Part shown: positions 1 to 11,571 of the stretch, piece by piece | Layout of the letters: the number at the start of each line of letters is the position of its first letter | Numbering within the stretch: position 1 is the first letter of the stretch | Assembly: GCA_001275005.1 (NCBI GenBank) | Contig: JWZX01003263.1 | Coordinates: forward strand, 1-64,000 | DNA length: 64,000 nt | Direction of reading: 5' to 3' | Source: Chrysochromulina tobinii | Lineage: Eukaryota; Haptophyta; Prymnesiales; Chrysochromulinaceae | Notes under the pieces: generated by a model | What the model was told of the DNA's origin: nothing | Database searches by the model: none | The model's input: only the letters and a program-made list of their open reading frames with translations | Translations under genes and position numbers: made by a program

Positions 1-578
1 CGCCCCAGCGGCTCGCCGCCCGGTGGTGGCGGGCGCATGTGCAACAGCATGCGCCCATCGGGCGTGGGGAGCTGGCACGCGGTGTCGATAACCCATCCGC
101 TGCGGCCGCCTGATGCCGGCGGCGGCCCGACGTGCTCCTCGTGCTGCCCGCCCGGTGGAGCTCCGAGCCCGCCCAGCCCCAGTCCACGCGCGCGCCCAAA
201 GATGATTGGCCCGGTCGCCGGCGGCGCGAACGATGGGTCCCACGCCTTCAAGGTCGCCAGGCTGGCGGCCACGCTGCCTAGCGCAGCCTGCATGCGCGTC
301 CCCCCGCCGCCGCCGTCGCCTCATGCGCACACGGCTCAAGGGGTTTCGTTACAATCGCGACGCTATAAAAATAGAATCTTGCCGGACCACACACACGGTA
401 AGAAGGGCGACGGGGGCAAGGGAGCCGGTTGGGGTGAGGGCGTCTCCTCGGGCACGGTTGCGAGAGGCCCAGAGATTTTTGGGTCGGCGCCAACAGCATC
501 CAGCCACTTGGGGCCAGCCGTGAGCCGTGAGCCGAGAGCAAGCCGAGAGCAAGAGCCGGGAGTGAGCCGCGAGCCGTG
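1..578. other. No gene recognised; low-complexity GC-rich DNA
   Basis: Open frames run through this stretch on both strands but read as Pro/Arg/Ser-rich low-complexity sequence with no recognisable domain. It is probably the upstream region of the gene starting near 579, or the end of a gene outside the window. Confidence 0.4.
520..578. repeat. Degenerate GAGCCG(T/A)GAG minisatellite
   Basis: Several imperfect copies of a roughly 10-nt GAGCCGNGAG unit lie just before the first candidate ATG (579). Seen directly in the sequence; function unknown. Confidence 0.5.
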
Positions 579-1330
579 ATGGACCTCAAAGCCGATATGC
601 ACGCGCTGTTAAGCAGCATCGAAGATGAGGCCACCAGGCTTGGCTTGAGGATCAGCCTTGCAGAAATTGAGCAAGGCGCTGCTCATCTGCGCCAGAGAAT
701 TCAAGTGCTGGAGGAGCAAGCCGCTGAATTCGTCGTTGATGACGCTGCACACGTCGTCTTCAACGACGCACGCAACTTTGCCTCGCAGGACGATGGCGGC
801 TTTAGTGATGCAATTGAAGATGATTGGAGTGGCCGCTGCAACGTCGCCGAGCCCGCGCAAATTGACGGCCAGCAACAGCCTGCTCCAGAGCAGGCTACAG
901 ATGGTGACGTCGTGGATGAATCTGCCAACTTTGATCGCTGCGGCACATGGGGCTGTCTTTTGCCAGATAGGCACTCAGGCCTACATTCATTCGCTGCACC
1001 AGAAGGCCGTCGGCCACGTATCCCTGTGCTCCCTATTGGGAAGCAGGCAGGCCGTCGCCTCCAACGCATGCTCTTTGCGTGCTTAATCGCACAAGGCTCG
1101 GACGGACCTCTCCAAGGACGAAGAGGAAGGCCAACTTGGGTGACAGAAGTTCAGGCGTGGGCACATCATCAGACCCGCATGTGCCAGGCCCCTCGTCCTT
1201 TTTGGAAATGTCCACCAGCGAGACCAACTGGCTGCTTGGCGGTGTGCGCCGATTCTTGGAGAAGAAGCTGTCCACACCGCCTGAAAGCGATATCGTGCAG
1301 CAGACCTACACTTTTCACAAACGTCAATGA
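579..1330 (+). CDS. Hypothetical protein with Cys/His motif
   Basis: The reading frame opens at ATG 579 with an amphipathic stretch rich in Leu, Glu and Gln. Near codon 120 there is a Cys/His cluster of the form CGTWGCLLPDRHSGLH, a C-x3-C-x5-H-x3-H arrangement I associate with short zinc-knuckle-like stretches in algal nuclear proteins (inference). The sequence looks coding up to about 1017. It then looks coding again in another frame from about 1080 to the stop at 1330, with Ser-rich sequence ending in TYTFHKRQ. The change of frame could be a 29-nt GT...AG intron at 1018-1046, which would join the frames in phase, or an indel. No function assigned. Confidence 0.45.
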
Positions 1331-1561
1331 TTCCCCGTCATGACGAATGAGCTCACGCTCCTGGCACTCTACTGCTACTGGGAATACCTTCGATACCCGG
1401 AAACTTTGAATTCTTACGCCCACCGAAGTGGCCATGACGGGGGATCGCGGGGCGGCGCGCCTTTACTAGGATCAAGTTCTCCCCCCTCCCCCCTGTTTGC
1501 ATGCGGACGATAGCACCATCACAGCGCCGTCGAAACTTCCCAAGAAGCCGACCCTCCGCGC

Positions 1562-2506
1562 ATGCCGCAAGGCACGTTCTTCTTCTTCATCTGGACGACT
1601 CCGCCCGCCACGTTCCTCGCACGCCATTACCGGTGTATTGAGTCCATCTGCCGACATCATCCACGAGGCGTCATCCGCGGGCTGTCGAACACGCTCCCAA
1701 CCTCCTTCTTTGACGAGTTGAAGCGCGCAGACGTTGCATGCGACGTGGAGATCGAGAGGTACGATCTCGCGCAGCTCGTGCAAGGCTCGATCGCGCAGGT
1801 ATGGTACGACTTTCGCCGTTTCTGGAATCGGTCAGCATTCTTCCCAAACCACGAAGCCGACCTGCTGCGCCTACTCACCCTGAGGGATCGAGGTGGCACC
1901 TATGTGGACACCGACGTCATCTTCGTCAGCCCTTTGGCGCTCGGACCGGGCTGCCCAAACGCGGTCGGCATTGAGGCGGGCGACGGGGGCATGGGCGCGA
2001 CGCAGGCCGCGCAGCAGGCGAAGGCGGGTCGTGCTTCCTTCGACGCGAGCACTGCCGTTCTCTGCAATGCCGTGATGCATTTTCAGGCCGGGGCTCCTCT
2101 TCTGCAGCGTGCCATCGACGCGTTCGTGCGCGGCTACGTTCCGTACACCCCTGGGCTGAGCATGCTGGAGTTGCACGCGCTCGGTCAGTGGGGCGCCATG
2201 GGCCCGGTGCTGCTCTCACGCATGGTCCACGGCGCGCCGCCAGGCGAGGGCACCTGCGTCCTCGAGCGCAACGTTCTGTTCCCGCTCGAGCCGGGAGAAA
2301 CGGCCAGCTATTTCGGGCCGTGGGACGCGCGACGCGATGCGCCTGTCTGGGAGCGACTGCACACGCGCGCGGTCGCGGTGCATCTGTGGAATGCGCTGAC
2401 CAAGGCCACCTCCATCACGTGCGGCTCGCTCGTCCATCGGCTGCTCGAAGAGAATTGCGTCGTGTGCAAACGGCTCGGTTGCGAATCCATTGAAAAGCTT
2501 GCATAG
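1562..2506 (+). CDS. DXD glycosyltransferase, A4GALT/A4GNT-like
   Basis: A 314-residue protein with the layout of the Gly_transf_sug / alpha-1,4-glycosyltransferase family. Near the N-terminus it has FFFIWTT followed by ARHYRCIESICRHHP. Then comes the sugar-nucleotide and metal-binding block with RDRGGTYVDTDVIF, where DTD is the DXD motif (about residues 109-125), and a C-terminal AVAVHLWNALTK segment like the alpha-1,4-GT C-terminal domain. It probably adds a hexose or hexosamine to glycolipid or glycoprotein in the Golgi. No clear type II membrane anchor precedes the domain from this ATG, so a 5' exon may be missing or unrecognised. It runs tail-to-tail with the annexin gene. The family call is firm; donor and acceptor cannot be read from the sequence. 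Confidence 0.8.
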   Translation: MPQGTFFFFIWTTPPATFLARHYRCIESICRHHPRGVIRGLSNTLPTSFFDELKRADVACDVEIERYDLAQLVQGSIAQVWYDFRRFWNRSAFFPNHEADLLRLLTLRDRGGTYVDTDVIFVSPLALGPGCPNAVGIEAGDGGMGATQAAQQAKAGRASFDASTAVLCNAVMHFQAGAPLLQRAIDAFVRGYVPYTPGLSMLELHALGQWGAMGPVLLSRMVHGAPPGEGTCVLERNVLFPLEPGETASYFGPWDARRDAPVWERLHTRAVAVHLWNALTKATSITCGSLVHRLLEENCVVCKRLGCESIEKLA

Positions 2507-2879
2507 TGACTTGAAAAGGTGTTTCCTGTGACATTAGATTCCCAAACGGGTGTAGGGGTGGGCCCTCATAAACATGACAAATAGTCTAGACCCGCTCCCC
2601 TCGCGCTTCGCTTTCTGCATTCTGGGTCGAGATCGTCAACATACAACCGAACAAGAGTCTCAAGCGATACAAGAATATTCAATCGATATCTCAGTAACAG
2701 GAAACAGCTCTAACGACTCAGACACGGTACTCGGTGTGGGATTTCAGGGTTCGGTCGCTTCGGTACTCGGCGGGATTCCGGGTTTGCCCCCTCCGCCCTT
2801 GGTTTGGTACCTCTTGCCCTTTAATACGGTCCGGTTCCGTCCGCCCTTTTTGGTACTCTCTCGCCCGGCCTCATCGCTC
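2507..2879. other. Intergenic, between two convergent genes
   Basis: Holds the 3' flanks of the glycosyltransferase (+) and the annexin (-). It has short repeats of GGTACTCGG / TTTGGTAC, lower GC than its neighbours, and no supportable ORF. Confidence 0.5.
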
Positions 2880-5800
2880 TCATTGATAATACACTTGGAT
2901 TTGCGGCTGGGGCTGCATCATCATGGGCTGCATCATCATCGGCTGGTAGGCGGGAATGCCACCATACATGACCGTGGAGGTGAAGCTCGTTGTCGTCGAG
3001 GTCGTGCCGGGGTACGCGCTCGCCACAGGCATGCCATACGGATTGGCGTACGGGTTGACGGTGCCATACGGGTTGACGGTGCCATACGGGTTTGGCGGCT
3101 GCGCCATTGCTAACGGCTGCGCCAACGCAATCGGCTGCGCCATCGCAATCGGCTGCTGGTACGGCGTGAGCGGCGCGGGCTGCGCCATCACAAGGGACGG
3201 CTTCCTATTTAGGGCGGCCGGCTTCAGATTCCACAGTCCCTCGATCTCCTTGAGGCTCACGCGCTTTTCGGCGACCATCGACTCGGTCACGTCGAGCCAC
3301 GACTTGAAGAAGTCCCTCGTCGTGCCCGCCTGCTTTGGGGGCCACTCGGAGTCAAACAGTCGCAATCGGAGGCACTCAGAGGCACTCAGAGGCGCTCAGA
3401 GGCGCTCGGAGGCACTCGTAGGCAAGCTGAGGCACTCTGAGGCCATCAGATGAAATGAAGGGGAATCAAGGGCTGCGTGGGGGGGTGGCCCACCTGCTCA
3501 AACTGGGCATCGTCGACGGTGTTGAACCAGATCATCGTCCAGTCATCCTGTACACCTGCTTCCTTCTTGTACTCCGCGGCGAGCGCGTCAAAGTACCCTC
3601 GCAGCAGGCCGTGCGAGCTCTCCGTGGGCGGGTTGGCGAGGAGCAACCGTTGGTAGTGATCGGCCTTTCGCTCCTTGCCCATTTCATGGTACCTGATGAG
3701 CGCATCCCATGCGTACACGGATGCACAATCAGCTGCGCAATCAGATGAGTACTTGCGGTACTGACTAGCCCACATGCTGACGAGCGAGGCAATCAGCTGC
3801 GCAGTCAGCTTGCGTACTTGCGGTACTTGCTCGTCCACATGCCAACTTTGGCACGGTAGAGAGGCTCGGACGGCTTGTGGTCTCGGCTGACGAGCTCGTC
3901 ATCCTCCGAGATCTCGTTGTCGAGCTCGTTGTGGAACCCACTCGAGAGGGCGATGGCGCCCGCGATGGAGCCCGCGTCCTCGGCCTTGCTCGGAACCTCG
4001 ATCTTCTTCTGCGGCTGGCCGAGTTGGTCCGGCAGGTCGATCCACGCGACCGCCAGCCGCTTGTAATTGCCCTTCAGGGTCGCTGTTAGGACGCGCGCGA
4101 GGGTCTCGTTGTACTTCTTCTCGAAGGCGAGCGCAATAGCTTTCACCTCATCCTTGTCGTGTGCGCCCAGGATGCGGCACACGCGCCTGTCATTGGTTTC
4201 GGAGCCTGAGAGAGCTGCCTTGAGCTGCGCCGCGTACCTGAGCGGGAGTCAGTGGCACTCGGTGAGTCGTCATCATGAGTCGTCATCTGCTGGTCGCACA
4301 GCCAAGGGGGGAGTGTCGGCTGATCACAGCTAAGGGATTAGTGTCAGCTGATCACAGCCCATCAGAGGTTCGTCAATTGTGTCAGCTGATCACAGCCCAT
4401 CAGCTGGTAGAGGGTAGGGGGTTAGGGGGTAGGGGGAAGGGTAGGGGGTAGGGTGGATAGCGTACCACTCGGCCGGCCCTTGGAGAAGTGCGAGGAGAGC
4501 GTCCTTGACGGGGCCCGAGTACTCCTGCGTGAGCGCCCGCTTGAGTGACGTGTTGTATGCCTCCTCATAGTACTTAGCCACCATCGCGTTCTGCGGCGCC
4601 GAGTTGTCGCAGAGGGTCTCGATGTAGTCGATCGCGCCTTCGTGCAGCTGATGGGCCTGGCGACGAGCGAGGGGTTCGTCAATCTTGTCGTCGTCCACGT
4701 CGCGCTTGCCCTTGAGCATCCGCAGCGCCAGCGCCTGCATTCGAGGGATTCAGAGACACCCAGAGGCACTTAGAGGCCATCCGAGGCTATCCGAGGCCAT
4801 CCGAGGCCATCCGAGGCCATCCGAGGCTATCCGAGGCCTTCCCAGACCCTCAATGGCCCATCACGGTGCATGCATCCAATCACGGTGCATGCATCCCATC
4901 ACGGTGCATGCGTCCCCCACGCGCACCTGCATGTCGCCACTCAACTCATCCGCGAGTTTGTCGACGAGTGAGTCATCATGGTACCCTTCCCACTTGGCCT
5001 TGGCAGCGCGCACGCGCCGCGGGTGGCGCGCGCAGAGGAACTCGACGAGAGCCCCATGGTCAACAGACGAGCCCTCCATGGCGAGGTCAAGAATCATCAG
5101 GTCCGCCTGCTCGGCCAGGGCGGCGCTTGGTCAGAGAGGCAATCAGAGGCCATCAGAAGAGGCCATCAGAAGAGGCCATCAAGAGGCAAGTAACGGCGCT
5201 CGCCTGCTCGGCCTGCACCACCAAGAACTTGGCGAGGTACGCATACCAATCGGAGCCGAAGAGTGAGCTCCCGCCGATCTCGTCGTTGATGAGCTCCTGT
5301 AACGGTTTCCCGTAAGCTTCACGGTAGCCGAGGTTGACGCGTGCGAGCGCGCGCTTGTCGCGCGTCGCGAATGCGCGAATGAGGGCGGTGTCGTCCGTGC
5401 CCCACCCTTTGATGGCTTCGTGGATCGTCTCGACGTCCAGGTACGCGACGAAGACCTGATGGAGAAGGCAATCAGAGGCGCTATTAGAGGCCATCAGAGG
5501 TCATCAGAGGTCATGAATGGTCATGGTCGCATACCAGCAAGCTCTCATGCTCAAGGAAGAGGTAATCAGAGGCCATTAATGGTCATTAGAGGTCATCAGA
5601 GGTCATTAATGGTCGCATACCAGCAAGCTCTCATGCTCGAGGAAGAGGTAATCGAGCATGCTCGCCATCGACGGCGCGTCGCCCTTGTGCGTCGTGGCCA
5701 CGTCCACCTCGGTGAATATCTCGGCGCCCGAGCTCGGGTCGTGGAAGCTCCGCAACCAGAAGAGCGCGGCTGAGAGCAGGTTGTTCGTCGTGCTGATCGT

Positions 5801-7787
5801 GCCCGCATCGTACTCGGAACGGGGCGAGAGCGCCGCGCGAAGCGCCGACCAGAGCGGCTGGCTGTACTTGCGCTCGAAGGCCTCGGCGACGCCGACCATC
5901 TTGGGCCCATCGAGCCCGCCGAGCAGGCGTGAGAGGACCTAATGAAGGAGGCCATCCGCGGTCATTAAAGGCCATCAGAGGTCATTCAGGGTCCTCAGGG
6001 GTCATTGGGGGCCGTCAGAGGTCATTCGAGGCTAGCAGGGGTCATGAAGGGTCCTCAGAGGTTATGAGAGGTCTTCAGAGGTCCCATCGCAGCTCCATCG
6101 TAGTCCTCAGAAGTCCTCAGAGGTTATTAGAGGTCATTAGAGGGCCATCAGAGGTAATGAGAGGTCCCATCGCAGCTCTGTCGTACGTCTTTGTTCGTAA
6201 ACCAGCCCTCCATCGCGTCATGCAGCCGCATCGCGATGAAGTCGGCTGTGGGAAGTAAGAGGGCGCTCAGCGCGAAGTAGAGGCGTGAGCCGCACTTGTC
6301 GTTGAGCGCCGCACTGAGCGACTGGTCGAACTTCTTCTCATACAGCGCCGCAACGAGCATCTGATGAGGGACGCAATCAGAGGTCATCGGAGGCGATCAG
6401 AGGCGATCCGAGGCACTCTTCTCAATAGCGTCGTGGCGAGCACATTCTGCGCGCGCGAGTTGGCGCCGATGATCTCGATGATCAGCGACTGGTCGGCTTC
6501 CTCGAAGAAGCCTTTGGCGCACCTGATTGAGGGATGCAAGGACAGGTCATACGAGGCACTCACAGGTCATTAGAGGCCATCACAGGTCATTAGAGAGCCA
6601 TCACAGGTCATCAGAGAGCCATCCAATTTCATTAAGGGCCATCAGAGGTCAATCCCACTCCGTTCGAAGTAGCCCTCGGCGCACTCGTCGTGCAGCTGCT
6701 GCGCTTGCTCAGCCGCGCGGGCCGCGTCGCTCGTGTCACTCTCGTCGCGATCTCCCTTGTACAGTAGATAGATCAGGCGCTTGAGATGCGTGTACCTGAT
6801 GAGAGGGACGTAATCAGACCCAATCAGACGCAATCCGACGCAATCAGCCAACTGATGATGAGGGACGCAATCAGAGTCCATCAGAGAGGCCCTCAGAGGC
6901 CCATCAGATGGCTGATTGCGTCTGATTGCGTCTGATTGGGTCTGATTGCGTCTGATGAGGGATGCAATCAGAGGCCCATCATATGGGCCTCGGCAGCTGC
7001 GTACGTGCCGCTCGGCCACGTGAGCTCCTTGGTCACGTAATCGATCAGTGACCTGTCCGTCCGTCCCTCCCACTTTCGCTTGCCCGCCTGCAGCTCCGAC
7101 TGGGTCTGCGTCACGAAGAGCTCGATGAGGCAAGTTTCGTCGCAGCCGAGGCTCGTGAGGATCGACGCGTCGCACGCGAGATCGATCATGTCGGCCACGT
7201 ACCTGACGAGAGAGGCCATCAGAGAGCGCACTCAGAGCGCGCACGCAGAGGCCCACTCAGAGGCCATCAGAGGCGCAAGCAGCGACGTACTCGTCGGGCG
7301 CCGCCATCCCGAAGAACATCATGCGGCCATAGCCGCCGCTACCCGTCTCGCCCTTGACCTCGGCGCGCATGTCCTTGTCGTACAGCTCCCGGTACTGCCG
7401 GCGCGTGCGCGCCAGCTGGCTCTTGGTCCTCGTGCACAGGCACGCGATCAACTTGCGGTCGTTGCGGCCCAGGCCGAGGAAGCCGCCGTCGGCGGCCTCC
7501 TTGACGGTCTGGGCGTCATAGATGGCCACGTACTCCTTGAGACGCCGGTTGTGCGCCTGCAGCCGCGTGCAGCACTCCGTCATGACCTTCGCGTCGTCGG
7601 CGTGCTCCTCTCTCGCCTTGAGGCACGAGGCAATGAAGGTCTCGTTGCCCGCCTTGGTTTTCACCGACTCGGCCTCGGCGATCGTGAGATTGTCGCGAGC
7701 CACCTCGGCGCGCGTCGAGCCCCGCTCGGCCTCGGTCACACGCGCATCCTTGATCGTCTCCACGGGGGCGCTCGCGCCGCAGCCCAT
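2880..7787 (-). CDS. Eight-repeat annexin with MGCGAS N-terminus
   Basis: Twelve exons whose phases all close: 7787-7291, 7202-7005, 6795-6685, 6522-6444, 6360-6187, 5938-5621, 5455-5241, 5125-4927, 4734-4466, 4237-3827, 3692-3494 and 3329-2880 (1039 residues). The start is the ATG giving MGCGAS, a myristoylation/palmitoylation-type N-terminus; an upstream in-frame ATG at 7880 is less likely. Eight annexin-type repeats follow (for example WGTDDTALIRAFATRDKR; FEKKYNETLARVLTATLKG), arranged as in the double-tetrad annexin A6. Only some keep the canonical GxGTD calcium loop. After the repeats comes a novel region, then a tail rich in Met, Gln, Pro, Tyr and NPYGTV repeats, like the disordered arms of annexins A7/A11 but at the C-terminus. 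It is predicted to bind acidic membranes in a calcium-dependent way. The least certain junction is exon 7/8, where a GC-AG alternative at a GCCGAGCAGGCG duplication also fits. Confidence 0.85.
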
Positions 7788-8020
7788 GATGCAGGGGATT
7801 ATCGGAACAGTTTGTGTGGAACGGGCGGTTAAATATGAATACATGTATGGCAGCTTGTGTGAGCGAAACAGCAGACCCACAAAGACAAGTCAAGTTAAGT
7901 CAATCCTCTATTTTCGGGGAGACAAGGTCGGTCCTCAAACGCCCTGTGCGGAATTTTTCAACTGTCAAAAGAAGCCACGCTTGCGGACGGCTGGTGTCTC
8001 ACCGCGACGTCCACCAGCCG
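7788..8020. promoter_or_regulatory. Shared upstream region of annexin and channel genes
   Basis: A 233-bp gap between divergent start codons (annexin ATG at 7787, channel ATG at 8021). It contains an imperfect CAAGTCAAGTTAAGTC run near 7886. Its role as a bidirectional promoter is inferred from gene arrangement only. Confidence 0.45.
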
Positions 8021-10840
8021 ATGCCGTGCTCGTTGAGTGCATTGCGCTCCTCCCATGCGCCAACTCCACAGCTCTCGGCTGCCTCGTTAGAGCTGCAGCA
8101 GTGGCTGCTCGTCGAGGCCAAGATCCCCGAGGCACGCATGGCGGCGCTCCTCAAGATTCTCGAGGACAACTGGATCGCCGACGTCGCCACGCTCGTCAAG
8201 TCTGTGTCCGTGCTGGAGAAGCACTTGCCCGCGGCGGCCTACGTGGCCATCAAGAGTGCTGCGGTCGCCGCTTCCATATCTGCCACGTCACCCGAGAGGA
8301 ACCACGGCCGTGCTGCCGTCGCGTCCATCGCCGACACCGCCTCCGAGGTGGCTGCGCCCGATCCACCGGGTGGCGTCTCGACGCCGATGAAGTTTGGGAA
8401 CGAGTCGCGATTGGAAACCTCGATCCGCACCAATGTGGCGCAGCCGCCGCGCTCGCCGCAGCGCCTCCAACGCGGCGGCGCCTCGACGTTCGAGGATCCG
8501 CTCGCCGAGCGCGAGCGCGCGCTGCGCCGCGCCGAGTTCAAGGCTGAGACGCAGCGGCACCGCGCGCAGCTGCAGAGGGCGTCCCGCATGACGCTCGCAC
8601 CTGACGGCTGGGCGGCGCGCGTGTGGGAGCACGGCGTCCTCGCGCTCGCGGTGCTCTTTGTCCTCGTCGTCACGCCGCTGGAGCTGGGCGTGCTGCTTCA
8701 CAGCGGGGAGAGCGTCGCGTACGAGGGCGGGACGCAGCGCCCCTTTTCGCCGTTCTGGTGGGCGAATCGGCTCGTCGAGCTCATCCTGTGGGACGGACGT
8801 GCTCTTCCGCTTCCACGTCGCCTTCCGTGAGCCCGACGCGTCCGGTGGTCGGTTGGTGTACGCTCGTGGGCGCATCGCGCGCCGTTACGTGTGCTCGTAT
8901 CTCGCGCTCGATCTGCTCGCGGCGGCGCCTATCGAGCTCTCGATCTGGGCGATGCGCAATCTGGTGCTCCGCGGAGAGCTCCGCAGCCTCGACGCGTTCC
9001 ACGTGGGCACGTACGAGGCTCTCTACCGGCTCACCCGCCTCGCGAAGCTGCTGCGCCCGGGGCACGTGTACGGGTGGCTCCCCTCGGCGCGGGCGCAGGC
9101 GCGCCAGCCGGTGCTCACGACGGCGCTGCTGCTCGGGCTCGGCGCGCTGTTGCTGGCGCACTGGCTCGCGTGCACGTGGGCCTTTGTTGGGCTGCGCACT
9201 GCCGAGCCTCTGCTCGCGCACGTCGCGCCGCCGCCCTCGCCGCCCTTGCCGCCGCCCGCCCGCCCGCCCCTGTGGAGTTACAACGCCTCTGAAGCCGCCG
9301 AGCTCGCCGCCGAGGCGGTCGCGACGGCGATGACCAGTGCCAGGGCCCGTGCCGGGGCCGGGGCTGGGCCGCCGTGGATCGCGCCGCCTCTCTTGGCCAG
9401 CTCGTCCTGGATAGGGTCTGCAGGCCTCCTTGACCCCCCAGCGCACGACGGCGACCCCCCGACTCTCCCTCGCCCCTCGAGGCTCTACGCGGCGGCTCTG
9501 CGCGCGGCGGCCGCGTTGGTCTTCGGCTTGGGTGGCGGCGGGCCGGCGCCGGTGACGTGGCAGGAGCAGTACGTGGCCGTGGCTCTGCGTCTGGGTGCCA
9601 CCGCGTGCTGGCTGCACGCCCTCATGTACGGCTGCGCGGTGCTCCTCGCCGCGGCCGCGCCGGGTGCGCTGCGCTACCGAGAGACCTTCGAAGACGTGGG
9701 CACGCTCTGCCGCGAGGGTCAGCTACCCTCGAGCCTCCAGCGGCGCCTGCGTGCCTACTTTCGGAACGTACCCGCCCTCGAGGGCGCCGAGCGCCGTGTC
9801 GAGCTCCTCGAGCGCACGCCCCCCCACCTTCGGCTGGAGGCAGCGTTCGCTATGGCGCCCGGGCTCTTGGGCGCGGTGCCCTTCCTCGCGCCCACCTTCC
9901 TCGTGCCGTCGGTGCTCGGCGCGGCGCGACGCGGCGTGGCGGCGTTGCCTCTGGAGAAAGTCTTCATCGGATCCGTTGTGCTCGCTTTGCTGCCCGTCAT
10001 CCACTGCCCCCGTGAGTACCTCGCCGCCGACGCGCTCTCGATTGTCGAAAAGGGGCGCGCGGCGCTCAAGGGACGCGTGCTGCGCGCGGGCGGCGCATTC
10101 GGCCTCGACGTGCTGCTTGCTCGAGCGGACCTTCGCGACGCAGCGCCCGCCATAGCGCTCACGCACTGCCAGCTACTTCGCCTCTCCCGCGACGCCCTTC
10201 TCACTCTCGCCGCCCCCCACCCAGCTGCCTCCCATGCACTTCGTGTCGTCGCGATCCATCGGGCCCTGCGCCGGGGGTTTGTCCTCGCCGCACGCCACCG
10301 CCGGCACAGCCTGCTGCGCCGGGACCCGTCGGCAAGCGACGCGCTCACGACGGCGCTCGCCGGCGACCGCGCCGCCGCCGGCCGAGGCCGTGGCGCCCAC
10401 GACGGCGCCGCCACCCTCCTCGCCCTCGCCTGCGCGCGCCGTGCTGAGCTCCACTTACGATCTGCTTCCCCCGTGGTACTGCGCGGAAGCGCCGCCGTGG
10501 GCACGTCCGGAAGCGCCGCCGCCGCCGCCGCACGCAGGCGCCGTCGTGAGCGCGCCTCTCGGCGGGGGGTCGGAGGCGTTGGGCGAGGCACGCACGCGCG
10601 CGCTCGTCACGGCGCTCGAGGCGCGCGTCCTCGCCAAGCTGGGCGCGCTCACGACGGCGCCCGCCCCGTGGGTGAAGCCGCGCGGTGCGGACGAGTCGGC
10701 GCCGTCGTGGGCACCTGCAGGGGGCAGCCTCGTGCGGCGTAGCTCGCCCGACCGGTCGGAGGACGCGGACGACCCTCGCCTCGCTATCCTGCGCGCCGGG
10801 GCGAGCCGCCGCAGACAGTCTCGGATGCTCGCAGAGGAGC

Positions 10841-10875
<35 letters not shown>

Positions 10876-11472
10876 ATCGGTTGCAGCGGTGGCAGCGGTG
10901 GCATCGGTGGCGGCGGCATCAGCTGCGAGCCAGCGCGTCGCGGGTCGCCCGGCACGGCGCGTCACGGGTCGCCCGGCACGGCGCCGCGGCGCTGCAGCAG
11001 CCACCGGGTGCAAGCTAATCAGAGCCCCCATCACGTGCACCACACGCCCGCGCGTGCGGCGAGCGCTCGCCATCTCGTGAATGCCCGAGACAGCGCTCGC
11101 CATCTCGTGAATGCCCGAGACAGCGCGCGCGGGGCGTCGAAGGAGAACCATCTGGTCGCGCCGCCCATCCACAGCCGGCAGGCATTCCCACAGGCGACCG
11201 CTGCTCTCCTCGATCGGATCGAGCGGCTCGAGCTGGCGGCCGCGAAGCCGATGGCGTCGTCGTGGGCTGCCGCCGCCGGCCATGCGCCGCCGCCCACGAC
11301 GACGCCTAGCACGCCGCCCAGCCATGGGCCGAGCGGCCCTTCGAGGCTTTCTCCGATGCGCCCTTCGAGGCTGTCTCCGCCCCTGAGCGCCGAGGCGCGC
11401 TATGCTCGAAGCGTCGCCATGGCACAAGCTGGCGAGCAGCAGCCTCCGGGCAGTGGCGCTCTGAAATGCTGA
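8021..11472 (+). CDS. CNBD-type voltage-gated channel, two frame breaks
   Basis: The start is ATG 8021, followed by a SAM-like helical region. Then come six-helix channel features: S1 HGVLALAVLFVLVVTPLELG, S5 (...LLLAHWLACTWAF), a Pro/Ala-rich turret, a P-loop-like FGLGGGGP, S6, a C-linker (RETFEDVGTLCREGQLP) and a degenerate cyclic-nucleotide-binding fold. Next is a long disordered tail with poly-Gly and Pro. The frame changes once at 8792-8796 between the S2 halves (...LVELILW / DVLFRFHVAF) and again somewhere in 10330-10460. Each break equals one surplus base, and removing two bases makes the span an exact 1149-residue ORF. It may be a plasma- or ciliary-membrane cation channel. The frame breaks are either assembly indels or a young pseudogene. 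No introns are needed. Confidence 0.7.
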
Positions 11473-11571
11473 CCGTCGAGGGGCCGGTATGTTATTCTCC
11501 GATGCACAACTTCAAACTTGAAATAAGCGAGCACCTCTCGCTCACGACGGCTCCTGGCAGGGCGAACATAC

